A DNA stretch of 64,000 nt, from contig JAAFIH010000006.1 of the NCBI GenBank assembly GCA_013297755.1, positions 1 to 64,000 of the forward strand. Reading direction: 5' to 3'. Shown piece by piece: positions 1-9,279 of the stretch. How positions within the stretch are numbered: position 1 is the first letter of the stretch; each line of letters begins with the position of its first letter. The notes under the pieces are model-generated. The model did not search any database. It saw only the letters and a list, made by a program, of their open reading frames with translations, and was not told the origin of the DNA. The translations under genes and the position numbers were made by a program. The DNA comes from Cytophagales bacterium. GTDB lineage: Bacteria > Bacteroidota > Bacteroidia > Cytophagales > UBA9547.

Positions 1-457
1 ATAATCAGGTACTTACAAATTATTGGTATCGAAAATAAATTAAAAATACTCTAAAATAGATGAAAAAACTAAAAAATTAGGTCAGAATTTCAGGTTTTTG
101 GGTAGGGTAAATACAAGTTGGGTTAAGGAAAAAAATCTGATTCTTTGGTAAATGATATTGATTTAAAGATACAAAACCTAATTTTAAACTTACAAAATCC
201 ACCTTTTAGTTTTCAAAAACCATATCCAAGCCCAAGGCATCTCCACCCTCAAAACTTTGGTTTTGTACTTATCAATAGGAAGTCAATAGAGAAGCTTTTT
301 TTGAAATTCGAGAGGGCAACTACTAAAAAAATCATTTTAAAATTAGGTATGATTTTAATACAAATGATTGGTTTTTCAAAATAATTTCAAAAAAATTGAA
401 AAATTTTTTTTGAATCCAAATATTATTACTAATTTTATTTAATAAAACATCGTTTAC
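1..457. other. Non-coding leading segment
   Basis: No convincing gene is visible. An open frame at 145-384 has no recognisable family, a composition like the surrounding intergenic DNA and no signal or motif, so I leave it out. Positions about 134-160 resemble the right end of the ~90-bp dispersed palindrome found at 7.5, 10.7 and 48.0 kb, but the rest of that element is missing, so it may be a decayed remnant. Confidence 0.5.
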
Positions 458-2203
458 ATGAAAAAAATATCCCTGATATCAATCTATATTATTTGTAATG
501 CTATATATGCACAAAACTACAATTATTTATCTGCGAGTATTTCAGAACCAAGAGTTGGCAAATGGGGACAAGGTAGAATATCAAAAACCGAGATTGAAGT
601 AACTCCAAAAGGTCTTTTTGCTGAAATATCACTGATACTAACTTGCGAACCAGCAAGCAATAAAAATAATTATTACAAATTTTTGGATTCTGATACAGTT
701 GAGTTTAGTCTTTATTTTGGTCTTCCCAAAGAAGCCACAATCATAGATTCTTGGCTTTGGATAGACGATTCATATATTTCGCAGGCTTTGCACCTAGAGC
801 GTGGTGTAGCTTCTCAGACCTACGAAGGCATAGTAAAACGTAGAAAAGACCCTTCAATTTTATACAAAAATAGCAATGGCGACTATGAATTAAGAATCTA
901 TCCTATGAAATATAATAGCTCTAGAAAAGTAAAAATAAGCTATTTGATGCCTCTTAAATATAACAATAACAAGTTGACTTTTAGTTTACCCAGCAGTTTT
1001 GTTACAGAAAATAATAATAATTATTACTATTATTCAAACCAAATCGATACACTTAATCCAAAGAATATTACCACTAAAGTTATCTCAAATACTACTAATG
1101 GCCTACGATATTGTGTTCAAAGTATAAGTGGTACAACTATTACTAACTCTGAAATGAGGGTAGTAGCACCAAATGAAAACATCATTATCAATAGACAAAA
1201 ATGGGGAACAAACTTACTTTTTGAATTTGACTCGCCTTTTCAAAATGGCGTTTTTTATTCTCAATACCAAGTTGGAAACGAAGTTTTTTACCAATTTGGG
1301 TTAGTACCCAATCTTTTGGCTGATTTTCCAAGTACTATGTCTGGTACAAAAAATTTATTAGACTTTGATATAAATACAGATGTTGCTAAGAGTATTATTA
1401 ATTATAGACAAAAATTTCCAGAAAATTTTTTAAACTTCAAATCTAATACTATGTACTCAGAATATGGCGTATTCAAATCAAAAAGCTCTGGCTTTAAGGC
1501 TATTGCCAAATTTACCGATAATGATAACATCATTGAATCTGTACATTCTTTCATAGGTAATAATACTAATATTGTATCAGATTCTATGTTACGAAAAAAT
1601 TGGGCTGGACTCAGAATTTCTGATTTAGAAAACGATTATTCTATCTATAATTATTATTATTATAATAGCGATATTTGGTCAGATTCAAGCTATATCAAAA
1701 ACAGAAATCAAGTATTATTTTTGAGTTTAAAAAACAGAGTTTTGGCCACCAATACCTCCTTTTTAGCATTAGAGCCAGGCATGCAAAGCCCAGATTGTAT
1801 ACCTTGCTCTACTTCTCACACCAGTCAAACGTATTCAAATGCTACATTTAATCTCGAAAAATCAAATTTTAGTAGCTACAATGATCAAAATAAATTGTTT
1901 TTTCCACAAAATTTTAGTGCAATTACCCAAAGTGATAGTCAGAAAAATATCTCAAATGATTTTGAAATATATCCTAACCCAATAATTGATGAACTAAATA
2001 TAAATATATCAGAAAATATTACTATTTATAAAATACAACTTGTAGATATGGTAGGTAAAGTTGCCTTTGAATTGGATAAACCAACAACTGAAATAAACGA
2101 AACCATAAAACTGAATCTATCAGAAATATTAAATGGAATCTACTTTCTTAAAATTTACCATCAAGGTGGTATTTATATCAAAAAAATAGTGATAAAAAAG
2201 TAA
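458..2203 (+). CDS. Secreted VIT-like domain protein with T9SS sorting domain
   Basis: The 581-residue protein has an N-terminal signal peptide (hydrophobic core about residues 4-17, cleavage near Ala18-Gln19). Around residues 80-150 is a stretch typical of VIT (vault/inter-alpha-trypsin) domains, including ALHLERGVASQTYEGI and YELRIYPM. The last ~80 residues start with FEIYPNPIIDELNI and end in a basic strand (KKIVIKK), the pattern of a type A T9SS C-terminal sorting domain. It is therefore probably exported through the T9SS and anchored or released at the cell surface. The VWA domain that usually follows a VIT domain is not obvious here. The middle is rich in Asn and Tyr. Function is unknown; domain calls are from pattern recognition. 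Confidence 0.75.
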   Translation: MKKISLISIYIICNAIYAQNYNYLSASISEPRVGKWGQGRISKTEIEVTPKGLFAEISLILTCEPASNKNNYYKFLDSDTVEFSLYFGLPKEATIIDSWLWIDDSYISQALHLERGVASQTYEGIVKRRKDPSILYKNSNGDYELRIYPMKYNSSRKVKISYLMPLKYNNNKLTFSLPSSFVTENNNNYYYYSNQIDTLNPKNITTKVISNTTNGLRYCVQSISGTTITNSEMRVVAPNENIIINRQKWGTNLLFEFDSPFQNGVFYSQYQVGNEVFYQFGLVPNLLADFPSTMSGTKNLLDFDINTDVAKSIINYRQKFPENFLNFKSNTMYSEYGVFKSKSSGFKAIAKFTDNDNIIESVHSFIGNNTNIVSDSMLRKNWAGLRISDLENDYSIYNYYYYNSDIWSDSSYIKNRNQVLFLSLKNRVLATNTSFLALEPGMQSPDCIPCSTSHTSQTYSNATFNLEKSNFSSYNDQNKLFFPQNFSAITQSDSQKNISNDFEIYPNPIIDELNINISENITIYKIQLVDMVGKVAFELDKPTTEINETIKLNLSEILNGIYFLKIYHQGGIYIKKIVIKK

Positions 2204-2382
2204 AATAAGTATTTATCTTACTTTATATAAATTTTAAATACTCATAATCGGAATTTTTTGTCAATTTTACTTGAAATATAAATTTATAATATTTTTATTT
2301 TTCGATTTAGCTATATTTTTTTCGAGTGATTCTTGATTTTAAATTCAATAAATAACCTCAGCATAAATTTTAATGACAAAAA

Positions 2383-2916
2383 ATGGAAAATAAAATAGAT
2401 AAATTACTAGAGCAAGAAAGCCAACAACTAAAAAAATTACAAGACATTGTAAAAAAATCTATCATTGAAGAGAATATTTTGATAGATAATTTAATGCACC
2501 CACCAAAAGAAATTCTATCAAAAGGTCAGAAAATATCTGATAAAGTGGCCTCGTTTGGGGGTAGTTGGTCTTTTATTATTTCTTTTTTTATTATACTTGC
2601 ATTGTGGATAACTTTCAATGTTTTGGCTCCTTTTGAGAATCAGTTTGATAAATACCCATTTATTTTGATGAATCTAATTTTGTCGTGTATAGCAGCCTTA
2701 CAAGCACCCATTATAATGATGAGTCAAAATAGACAAGAAGAAAAAGACAGAAAAAGAAGCGAAAATGACTATTTAATAAACTTAAAAGCTGAATTAGAAA
2801 TTAGAGCTTTACATCAAAAAGTAGATTTATTACTAGAAGAACAAATTAAAATTTTATTTGAAAGCCAAGCAAAACAACTTCAGATTTTAGAAAATATAGA
2901 AAAGAAAATTCAATAA
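2383..2916 (+). CDS. DUF1003 family membrane protein
   Basis: This 177-residue protein has a hydrophilic N-terminal helix rich in Glu, Lys and Gln, then two transmembrane helices at about residues 58-78 and 92-112 joined by a short loop (FENQFDKYPFILMN). After these come the family signature APIIMMSQNRQEEKDR and a long charged C-terminal helix likely to form a coiled coil. This is the standard architecture of DUF1003 proteins. The biochemical role of the family is unknown. It stands alone in the plus direction, convergent with cca. Confidence 0.85.
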   Translation: MENKIDKLLEQESQQLKKLQDIVKKSIIEENILIDNLMHPPKEILSKGQKISDKVASFGGSWSFIISFFIILALWITFNVLAPFENQFDKYPFILMNLILSCIAALQAPIIMMSQNRQEEKDRKRSENDYLINLKAELEIRALHQKVDLLLEEQIKILFESQAKQLQILENIEKKIQ

Positions 2917-2981
2917 TTATATATAAAACTATTTTTTTATTGTAAAAAATAAATTATTTTGGTAATTTAAAATATTTCTTA

Positions 2982-4403
2982 CTATTTATTTACTGGATTT
3001 AAGCCCATTTCTTGAGCGATTTTTATCATATATTGGTAAGATTCCTCATAACTATTAGTGATTTCTCCCTCCAAAATGGCCTCTCTTATGGCAGTTTTGA
3101 TTTCGCCAACAGCCTTGCCTGGCGGCAGATTAAATATATCCATGATTTGTTGGCCATCTATCACAGGTTGAAAATTGCGAAGTTGGTCTTTGGCCTCTAC
3201 TTCTATCAATTTCTGCTCCACTCTTTCAAAATTTTGTATATATTTTTTTACTTTGTCGTTGTTTTTGGAGGTTATATCACACCTGCAAAGTATCATCAAT
3301 GATTCTATGGCATTGCCAGCATCAAATAGCAACCTACGAATGGCAGAATCTGTCACTTGTTCTTTGACAAGAGCAATAGGTCGAAGATGTAGCCTTACCA
3401 ATTTTTGTACAAAAACCATATTTTCGCCCATAGGTAATTTCATTTTTCTGAAAATATTTGGGGTCATACGAGCCCCTTTTTCTTCGTGTCCATGAAATGT
3501 CCAACCTTGTTTTGGAAAGTATTTTTTAGTAGCTGGCTTGGCTATGTCATGTAGTATGGCTGCCCACCTAAGCCACAAATCTGGCGACATTTCGGCCACA
3601 TTATCCAACACTTGTAAGGTATGAAAAAAATTATCTTTGTGGCCTCTTCCATCTTGGGTTTCTACCCCTTGTAGTGCCACCAATTCAGGAAAAATAAGTT
3701 GCAATAAACCACTGTAATACAGCATTTTAAATCCATACGATGGTTTAGCAGAAAGTATGATTTTATTTAATTCTACAATAATTCTTTCTTGCGAAACTAT
3801 TTCTATTCTTTCTTTATTTTGCTTTATGGCTTCAAATGTATCTGCATCAATATCAAAATTGAGTTGTGAGGCAAATCTACACGCTCGCATCATACGCAAT
3901 GGATCATCAGAAAATGTAATGTTGGCATCGAGCGGTGTTTTTAGTAATTTTTTTTCAATATGATGGATTCCATCAAAGGAATCTACTAAAAATCCAAAAT
4001 TTGTATTATTCAAAGAAATGGCAAGAGCATTGATAGTAAAATCACGCCTGTTTTGGTCGTCTTCTAAGGTGCCATTTTCTACCATAGGTTTCCTAGAATT
4101 TCTGTTGTATGACTCTTTTCTAGCTCCAACAAACTCAATTTCCATGTCATAGTACCTAACCATAGCTGTGCCAAAATTTTTGAAAATGGTAACATCAGCT
4201 TTTGGCACCAATGCGTCAGCAAAATTTTGAGCCAAATCTATGCCACTACCCACACACACAATATCTATGTCTTTGCAAGGTCGTTGCAAAATAGTATCTC
4301 TTACAAACCCACCCACCACATAAGCCTCTACATTAGTGTTTTCAATACATTTTTTTAAAATATCAAATACAGGAAACTGATTTAATTGGTCTGCAAAATT
4401 CAT
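2982..4403 (-). CDS. cca: CCA tRNA nucleotidyltransferase with HD domain
   Basis: This 473-residue class II tRNA nucleotidyltransferase adds or repairs the 3'-CCA end of tRNAs using CTP and ATP. The nucleotidyltransferase core is visible: GGFVRDTIL near residue 32, then the metal-binding DIDIV pair near residue 42. RRDFTINALAI follows near residue 140, and the neck helices after it. The C-terminal half carries an HD phosphohydrolase-like domain (HDIAKP near residue 285). Length and order match bacterial CCA-adding enzymes with an HD domain. Housekeeping gene. It could in principle be a poly(A) polymerase paralogue, but the family and context favour CCA addition. Confidence 0.93.
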   Translation of the reverse strand: MNFADQLNQFPVFDILKKCIENTNVEAYVVGGFVRDTILQRPCKDIDIVCVGSGIDLAQNFADALVPKADVTIFKNFGTAMVRYYDMEIEFVGARKESYNRNSRKPMVENGTLEDDQNRRDFTINALAISLNNTNFGFLVDSFDGIHHIEKKLLKTPLDANITFSDDPLRMMRACRFASQLNFDIDADTFEAIKQNKERIEIVSQERIIVELNKIILSAKPSYGFKMLYYSGLLQLIFPELVALQGVETQDGRGHKDNFFHTLQVLDNVAEMSPDLWLRWAAILHDIAKPATKKYFPKQGWTFHGHEEKGARMTPNIFRKMKLPMGENMVFVQKLVRLHLRPIALVKEQVTDSAIRRLLFDAGNAIESLMILCRCDITSKNNDKVKKYIQNFERVEQKLIEVEAKDQLRNFQPVIDGQQIMDIFNLPPGKAVGEIKTAIREAILEGEITNSYEESYQYMIKIAQEMGLNPVNK

Positions 4404-4717
4404 CGTTTATATTTATACACAAACATAGGTGCAAAACTTGATTTAAAAAAATAGAGGTTCTTATTATAAGCACCAATTATATAACTAAGACATTGAATAA
4501 ACATTTTAAAAAACAGCAAGTATTCAAACAACTTTGAGATGAATAAATTTCTAGGATCAGTAAATTATTCATCATAAAAAATAGCAAAAATACTTATAAA
4601 ATTTATTATAATTGCTATTATTATTACTTTTATTCGTTCAATTATTATGATTTAAAATATAATTTTTTTAATATTCTAACCTATAAAGAATATTGCAATA
4701 AAAGTAATAATATACAT
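4404..4717. other. Intergenic region with 16-bp inverted repeat
   Basis: This AT-rich gap lies between cysM (upstream on the minus strand) and cca. It holds a perfect 16-bp inverted repeat, TATTATTACTTTTATT at 4619-4634 and its complement at 4697-4712, separated by 62 bp. It starts 5 bp beyond the cysM stop. It may help 3' processing or transcription arrest, but it has no GC-rich stem. No gene is seen. Confidence 0.5.
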
Positions 4718-5599
4718 TTATCCAAACAAATCAGATGACAAATATCTATCTCCTCTATCACAAATGATACAAACAATGATACCACTTTGAAGTTGGTTGG
4801 CAAGTTGCACAGCCGCAAAAGCTGATCCACCACTGCTCATGCCTGCAAACACAGCCTCTTCTCTTGCCAATCGATTGGTCATGGCTCTAGCATCTGCTTC
4901 ACTTATGTCTATAATTTGGTCAACTCTGTGGGCTTCAAATATTTTGGGCAAATAGTCTGGTGTCCATCTTCGTATGCCTGGTATTTTTGAGCCTTCTGTT
5001 GGCTGGCAACCTACTATTTGTATAGCCGGGTTTTGCTCTTTCAAGAACCTAGATGTACCCATAATAGTGCCAGTAGTGCCCATTGAAGACACAAAATGGG
5101 TTACTTTGCCCATAGTATCACGCCAAATTTCGGGCCCAGTAGTTCTATAATGAGCCAAATAACTATCAGGGTTGTCAAACTGATTTAGCATAACATAGTC
5201 TGACGATTTTGTTTTATTTTCGGCATAATCTCTGGCTTCTTCCATAGAGCCTTTGGCAGATGTTAGGGTAACTTTGGCACCAAAAGCTTCCATAGTCAAG
5301 ATACGTTCTCGAGTAGAATTTTCGGGCATTACTAGCTCCATTTTTATGCCAAACAGGCGAGCTATCATGGCCAAAGCAATGCCAGTGTTGCCGCTGGTAG
5401 CTTCTATTACAGTAGTTCCTGGCTGTATTTGGCCTCTATCCAAAGCCCCTTTTAGTAAACTATATGCAGCTCTATCTTTGACACTGCCCCCTGGGTTGTG
5501 GCCTTCTAATTTGCCATAAATTTTGACATTAGGATTTGGATTTATTTTATTTAACTCGACTATGGGCGTATTGCCCACAAAATCTAAAAGCGTAGCCAT
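4718..5599 (-). CDS. cysM: Cysteine synthase (O-acetylserine sulfhydrylase, CysM type)
   Basis: This 293-residue PLP enzyme makes cysteine from O-acetylserine and sulfide (or thiosulfate for CysM types). The PLP lysine lies in NPGGSVKDRAA (Lys41). The substrate and phosphate-binding loop EATSGNTGIALA follows at about residues 66-77, and the second PLP-phosphate loop SSMGTTGTIMGTSRF near residue 170. The C-terminal MSSGGSAFA motif is intact. Length fits CysM better than the longer CysK. It is divergent from the aminotransferase at 5808 with a ~200-bp shared promoter region. The specific sulfur donor cannot be read from sequence. Confidence 0.9.
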   Translation of the reverse strand: MATLLDFVGNTPIVELNKINPNPNVKIYGKLEGHNPGGSVKDRAAYSLLKGALDRGQIQPGTTVIEATSGNTGIALAMIARLFGIKMELVMPENSTRERILTMEAFGAKVTLTSAKGSMEEARDYAENKTKSSDYVMLNQFDNPDSYLAHYRTTGPEIWRDTMGKVTHFVSSMGTTGTIMGTSRFLKEQNPAIQIVGCQPTEGSKIPGIRRWTPDYLPKIFEAHRVDQIIDISEADARAMTNRLAREEAVFAGMSSGGSAFAAVQLANQLQSGIIVCIICDRGDRYLSSDLFG

Positions 5600-5778
5600 T
5601 GTATTATATGTTTTTAAGTATTAGATCGTTATAATTTTAAAAATTGAGCATCAATTTTAGGTAAATAATTGAGTTTGGCAGTATAACAAAAGTATGCCTT
5701 TATTTCGTTCAAAATTAATTGGATTAATGAATTTTACAATTTTATAAAACAAAAAATTAAAAACATTCAAACCATTGT

Positions 5779-5787
5779 ATAATTTTG
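5779..5787 (+). promoter_or_regulatory. Bacteroidota -7 box (TAnnTTTG)
   Basis: TAATTTTG at 5780-5787 matches the -7 consensus TAnnTTTG and lies 20 bp upstream of the aminotransferase start codon. I see no good -33 TTTG at the usual distance, so the call rests on one box. Confidence 0.35.
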
Positions 5788-5807
5788 TAGCTTCAAATTA
5801 GAATAAT

Positions 5808-6971
5808 ATGATTATTACGCCTGCCAATACTTTAAATGAAACAAAAGAATATTATTTTTCAATTAAATTAAAGGAAATAAAAAAAATGCAAGAGCAAGGC
5901 ATTGATGTAATCAATGTAGGGATTGGTAGTCCTGATTTGCCCCCTTCAGAAAATACAATACAAAAATTAGTCGAAAGTGCTCAAAATCTTACTACACATG
6001 GGTATCAAAGTTATGTAGGATTAAAAGAATTTAGAAAAGGTTTTGCAGATAAATATTTGTCGTTGTATGGCGTAGATTTGAACGTAGATACAGAAGTATT
6101 GCCACTTTTGGGATCTAAAGAGGGCATTATGCACATTTCGCTTACTTTTTTAGATCCTGGCGATGCTGTATTGGTGCCCAATCCTGGCTACCCTACGTAT
6201 GCCTCGGCAAGTAGGATTGCTCATGCTACTATTCTTACATACGATTTGGTCGAAAAAAATGGATATTACCCTGATTTTGAAGCCATCGAAAAACAAGATT
6301 TATCAAAAGTAAAATTGATGTGGCTCAATTATCCAAATATGCCCACTGGGGCTCCAGCTACAGAGGAGGTATTTAAAAAATATATAGCTTTTGCTCATAA
6401 ACACAAAATATTGTTGGTACACGATAATCCATACAGCTCTATTTTGAATCATAATCAACTGAGTATTTTGGCATATCCAGGTGCCAAAGATGTGGCCATA
6501 GAACTCAATTCTATGAGCAAATCTCATAATATGGCTGGCTGGAGGGTTGGTCTTGTGGTGGGAGCAGCTGATTATATACAGTGTATTTTGAAGGTAAAAA
6601 GCAATATAGATTCTGGCCATTTCTTACCTATTCAATTAGCAGCAGCCGAAGCCTGCAACAATACTCCTCAATGGCACGCCAATCAAAACAGGATTTATGG
6701 AAGACGCAGAGAGATAGTGCGACAAATAATGGATTATATTGGTAGTGATTACGACCGTGAACAAGTTGGCATGTTTATGTGGGGAAGTATTCCTAAAAGA
6801 TTCAAAACTTCCGAAGATTTTACAGAATATTACTTACAAAAAACACATATATTTATGACACCAGGCTTTATTTTTGGCTCAAATGGCGAGGGATATTTAC
6901 GTATATCGCTATGTACAAGCGAAGAAAGGTTGCTTGAAGCACTCGAGAGAATAAAAAATTATTCAGAATAA
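5808..6971 (+). CDS. Class I/II pyridoxal-phosphate aminotransferase
   Basis: This 387-residue fold-type I aminotransferase has the usual landmarks. The N-terminal substrate segment is VNVGIGSPDLPP, and PNPGYPTYASA is the aromatic stacking region. NYPNMPTGAPA is the NPxNPTG-like segment. The PLP lysine is in SMSKSHNMAGWRVG (Lys238), and the carboxylate-binding arginine is in GYLRISL near the C terminus. It resembles the group that includes LL-diaminopimelate and aspartate/alanine aminotransferases. Substrate cannot be assigned. It is followed 23 bp later by a DUF4199 membrane protein. Confidence 0.85.
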   Translation: MIITPANTLNETKEYYFSIKLKEIKKMQEQGIDVINVGIGSPDLPPSENTIQKLVESAQNLTTHGYQSYVGLKEFRKGFADKYLSLYGVDLNVDTEVLPLLGSKEGIMHISLTFLDPGDAVLVPNPGYPTYASASRIAHATILTYDLVEKNGYYPDFEAIEKQDLSKVKLMWLNYPNMPTGAPATEEVFKKYIAFAHKHKILLVHDNPYSSILNHNQLSILAYPGAKDVAIELNSMSKSHNMAGWRVGLVVGAADYIQCILKVKSNIDSGHFLPIQLAAAEACNNTPQWHANQNRIYGRRREIVRQIMDYIGSDYDREQVGMFMWGSIPKRFKTSEDFTEYYLQKTHIFMTPGFIFGSNGEGYLRISLCTSEERLLEALERIKNYSE

Positions 6972-6994
6972 ATTACTCATTTATACATATACTA

Positions 6995-7507
6995 ATGATA
7001 AAACACGCATTAAAATTTGGCCTTATAGGAGCCATTGGAGTAATTTTTTGGTTTTGGATGAGCTTCAATTGGTTGCAAGCCAATGCGTTTTTTAGCTTTT
7101 GGGGCAATTTGGTCATATTGGTTGTGGGAATTTGCGTATTTTTTAGTTTATATTTTTATGCTAAAGTAAGAAATGAATTTTCGTTTGCTCAAGGATTGCT
7201 ATTGGGTGGAACAACTATTTTAGTGATTGTAATTTTTGCTGGTTTTTTTATTTTCTTACTTACCAATTACTGGCAACCCCAGATTATAACTTTATATAAA
7301 GCAGAATCTTTGATTCATTTACAAAAAAATAAGGATGCCCTGATTGCTGACTCAAGTAAAGAAATATACGAGATGTATTTGCAAAGTATCCCTCAAATAG
7401 ATGCTTATAATAGTGTAAAAAGATATATTTTCTCTAACCTCGTAGTGCCAGGCTTGATGCTTAGTATTTTGAGTGCATTGCCATTGCGTAAGAAAATTGA
7501 ATCTTAA
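6995..7507 (+). CDS. DUF4199 family membrane protein
   Basis: This 170-residue integral membrane protein has three N-terminal transmembrane helices (about residues 8-28, 35-56 and 68-92). A ~50-residue soluble segment follows, then a final hydrophobic helix near residues 148-163. The pattern, with FSFAQGLLLGG after the second helix, fits DUF4199, a family found largely in Bacteroidota and of unknown function. The 23-bp gap suggests cotranscription with the aminotransferase. Confidence 0.75.
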   Translation: MIKHALKFGLIGAIGVIFWFWMSFNWLQANAFFSFWGNLVILVVGICVFFSLYFYAKVRNEFSFAQGLLLGGTTILVIVIFAGFFIFLLTNYWQPQIITLYKAESLIHLQKNKDALIADSSKEIYEMYLQSIPQIDAYNSVKRYIFSNLVVPGLMLSILSALPLRKKIES

Positions 7508-7516
7508 TTATTATTT

Positions 7517-7607
7517 CAATATTGTTTACTTAAGCATTTTTTATTGCCTCTATTTTAGTCTTTCTCCAAAAGAAAAAGTTAATCTGATTCTTAAGTAAAC
7601 GACATTG
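7517..7607. repeat. ~90-bp dispersed palindromic element, copy 1
   Basis: The ends are inverted repeats: CAATATTGTTTACTTAAG at the left and CTTAAGTAAACGACATTG at the right. The interior contains TTGCCTCTATTTTAGTCTTT and GTTAATCTGATT. Near-identical elements occur at 10669-10760 and, in reverse orientation, at 48025-48113. Copies share both ends and interior, so this is one dispersed family (MITE-like or REP-like) rather than a chance hairpin. It lies just downstream of the DUF4199 gene. Confidence 0.85.
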
Positions 7608-7691
7608 ATTATTATTTTTTAAAATTAGTGAGTAATTTTTTAAAAATATCTTAAATGCGTTATTCTAGTTCCTTCTATATTACCTTGCAAT

Positions 7692-9227
7692 TTAAGCTGT
7701 TCTTAATTTACTATTTTTGATACTATATGTAAAGTAAATAATAATACCCACTCCTAACCAAATCAAAAATCTATACCAAGAATCTGCTGGTAATTGAAGT
7801 ATCAAGCAAGAATTAAATATAAGACCTAATGTTGGTATAAGCGAAAATTGATATATTATAGCAAGTGTACTTATTAAAAGTATTGAAGCAACTAATATTT
7901 TATTGAGTAATAAAACATTGAAATCAAAATCAAAATATACTCCTAAAATTATTAAACAAAAAATAGCTATTGATAAAAAAAACCTAGAGTTATAATAAGG
8001 TATACTAAAAGTGTTTGCATGTTGCGAGGTTTCTTCTACTCTAGTTTTGTAAATCACACCAGCACAAACTAAGCAAAAAGCAAATAGAGTGCCAATACTT
8101 GTCAAATCTACAATACTATTGATGTCGCAAAAAAGGGCAGGAAGCATAACTAAAATACCTGTAATAATGGTAGAAAAAGAAGGTGTTTTATATATAGGAT
8201 GAATCTTTGAAAAAATTTTGGGCAAAAGTCCATCTCTACTCATGGCCATCCAAATTCTGGGTTGTCCTAATTGATAAACCAAAATAACGCTACTCAAGGT
8301 AATAATTGAAATAAATGAAATAAACCCTGAAAACATATTTAATCCAATAGAAGTAAACACAAATGCTAGAGGATCGGCCACATTTAGTTTAGTGTAAGAT
8401 ATTATTCCAGTGATAACTAAAGTAATAAGTACATAAATTAAAGTTGAAATAACCAATGATAATAACATAGCTTTCGGTATATCTTTTTTAGGATTTTTGC
8501 ACTCTTCGGCAGTGGTTGATAGGGCATCGAAGCCAATATAAGCAAAAAATATAGATGATATACCTGTAATAATACCACTATATCCATTAGGAGCAAATGG
8601 TTGCCAGTTTTCGGTATGAACATAAAAAAAACCTATACCAATAATTAAAGCTAACACAGCTAACTTGATGATTACCAGTATGTTATTTATTTTTTTTGAC
8701 TCTTCTATACCTATATAACAAATATAAGTTATAATAATAGTGATAGCTGCTGCTGGAAAATCAATATGTAAATTTGAGTTAAAAAAAGAAAATTCAGTTG
8801 GAATAACAAAACCAAACCCTTTTATAAAATTTTGAAAATATCCACTCCAAGATATGGCTACGGCCACGTTGCTTACTGCATATTCCATAAACAAATCCCA
8901 TCCAATAATCCAAGCCAAAAATTCGCCAAAAATAATATATGTGTAAGTATAAGCACTACCTGAATTTGGAATCCTGGCAGCAAGATGTGCATAACAAACG
9001 GCCGAAAAGCCACAACTTATGGCCGTGAAGACAAACAATAAAATAACGCCAACCCCACCTTGATGAGCTGCTGTACCTATGGTACTAAAAATGCCAGCCC
9101 CTACTATGGCTGCTATCCCAAATAAAGTTAAATCTTTGACGCTAAGGGTTTTGTTTAGTTTAGAGTCTTCTTTTGAAGTTAATTCAAAAGATTTTTTTTG
9201 GAATAAATTTTTTAATGTAATCTGCAT
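7692..9227 (-). CDS. APC-family amino acid permease
   Basis: This 511-residue membrane transporter has about 12-14 hydrophobic helices. The family signature near the first helix, VKDLTLFGIAAIVGAGIF, is that of the amino acid-polyamine-cation superfamily. IARIPNSGSAYTYTYIIFGE and FFAYIGFDALSTTAEECKNP are typical of the cationic amino acid transporter-like branch. It would import amino acids by proton or sodium coupling. Substrate is not predictable from sequence; arginine or another basic amino acid is possible but unproven. It is transcribed alone, downstream of the NtrC-like regulator on the same strand. Confidence 0.88.
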   Translation of the reverse strand: MQITLKNLFQKKSFELTSKEDSKLNKTLSVKDLTLFGIAAIVGAGIFSTIGTAAHQGGVGVILLFVFTAISCGFSAVCYAHLAARIPNSGSAYTYTYIIFGEFLAWIIGWDLFMEYAVSNVAVAISWSGYFQNFIKGFGFVIPTEFSFFNSNLHIDFPAAAITIIITYICYIGIEESKKINNILVIIKLAVLALIIGIGFFYVHTENWQPFAPNGYSGIITGISSIFFAYIGFDALSTTAEECKNPKKDIPKAMLLSLVISTLIYVLITLVITGIISYTKLNVADPLAFVFTSIGLNMFSGFISFISIITLSSVILVYQLGQPRIWMAMSRDGLLPKIFSKIHPIYKTPSFSTIITGILVMLPALFCDINSIVDLTSIGTLFAFCLVCAGVIYKTRVEETSQHANTFSIPYYNSRFFLSIAIFCLIILGVYFDFDFNVLLLNKILVASILLISTLAIIYQFSLIPTLGLIFNSCLILQLPADSWYRFLIWLGVGIIIYFTYSIKNSKLRTA

Positions 9228-9279
9228 GGTGCTTCAAAAATAATCTAAAAGTCAAAAATATGATAATTATTTTATAAAA

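Noticed and set aside
145-384. 79-codon open frame at the left end
   Set aside because: No family, no conserved motif, composition like intergenic DNA, partly overlapping a repeat remnant.
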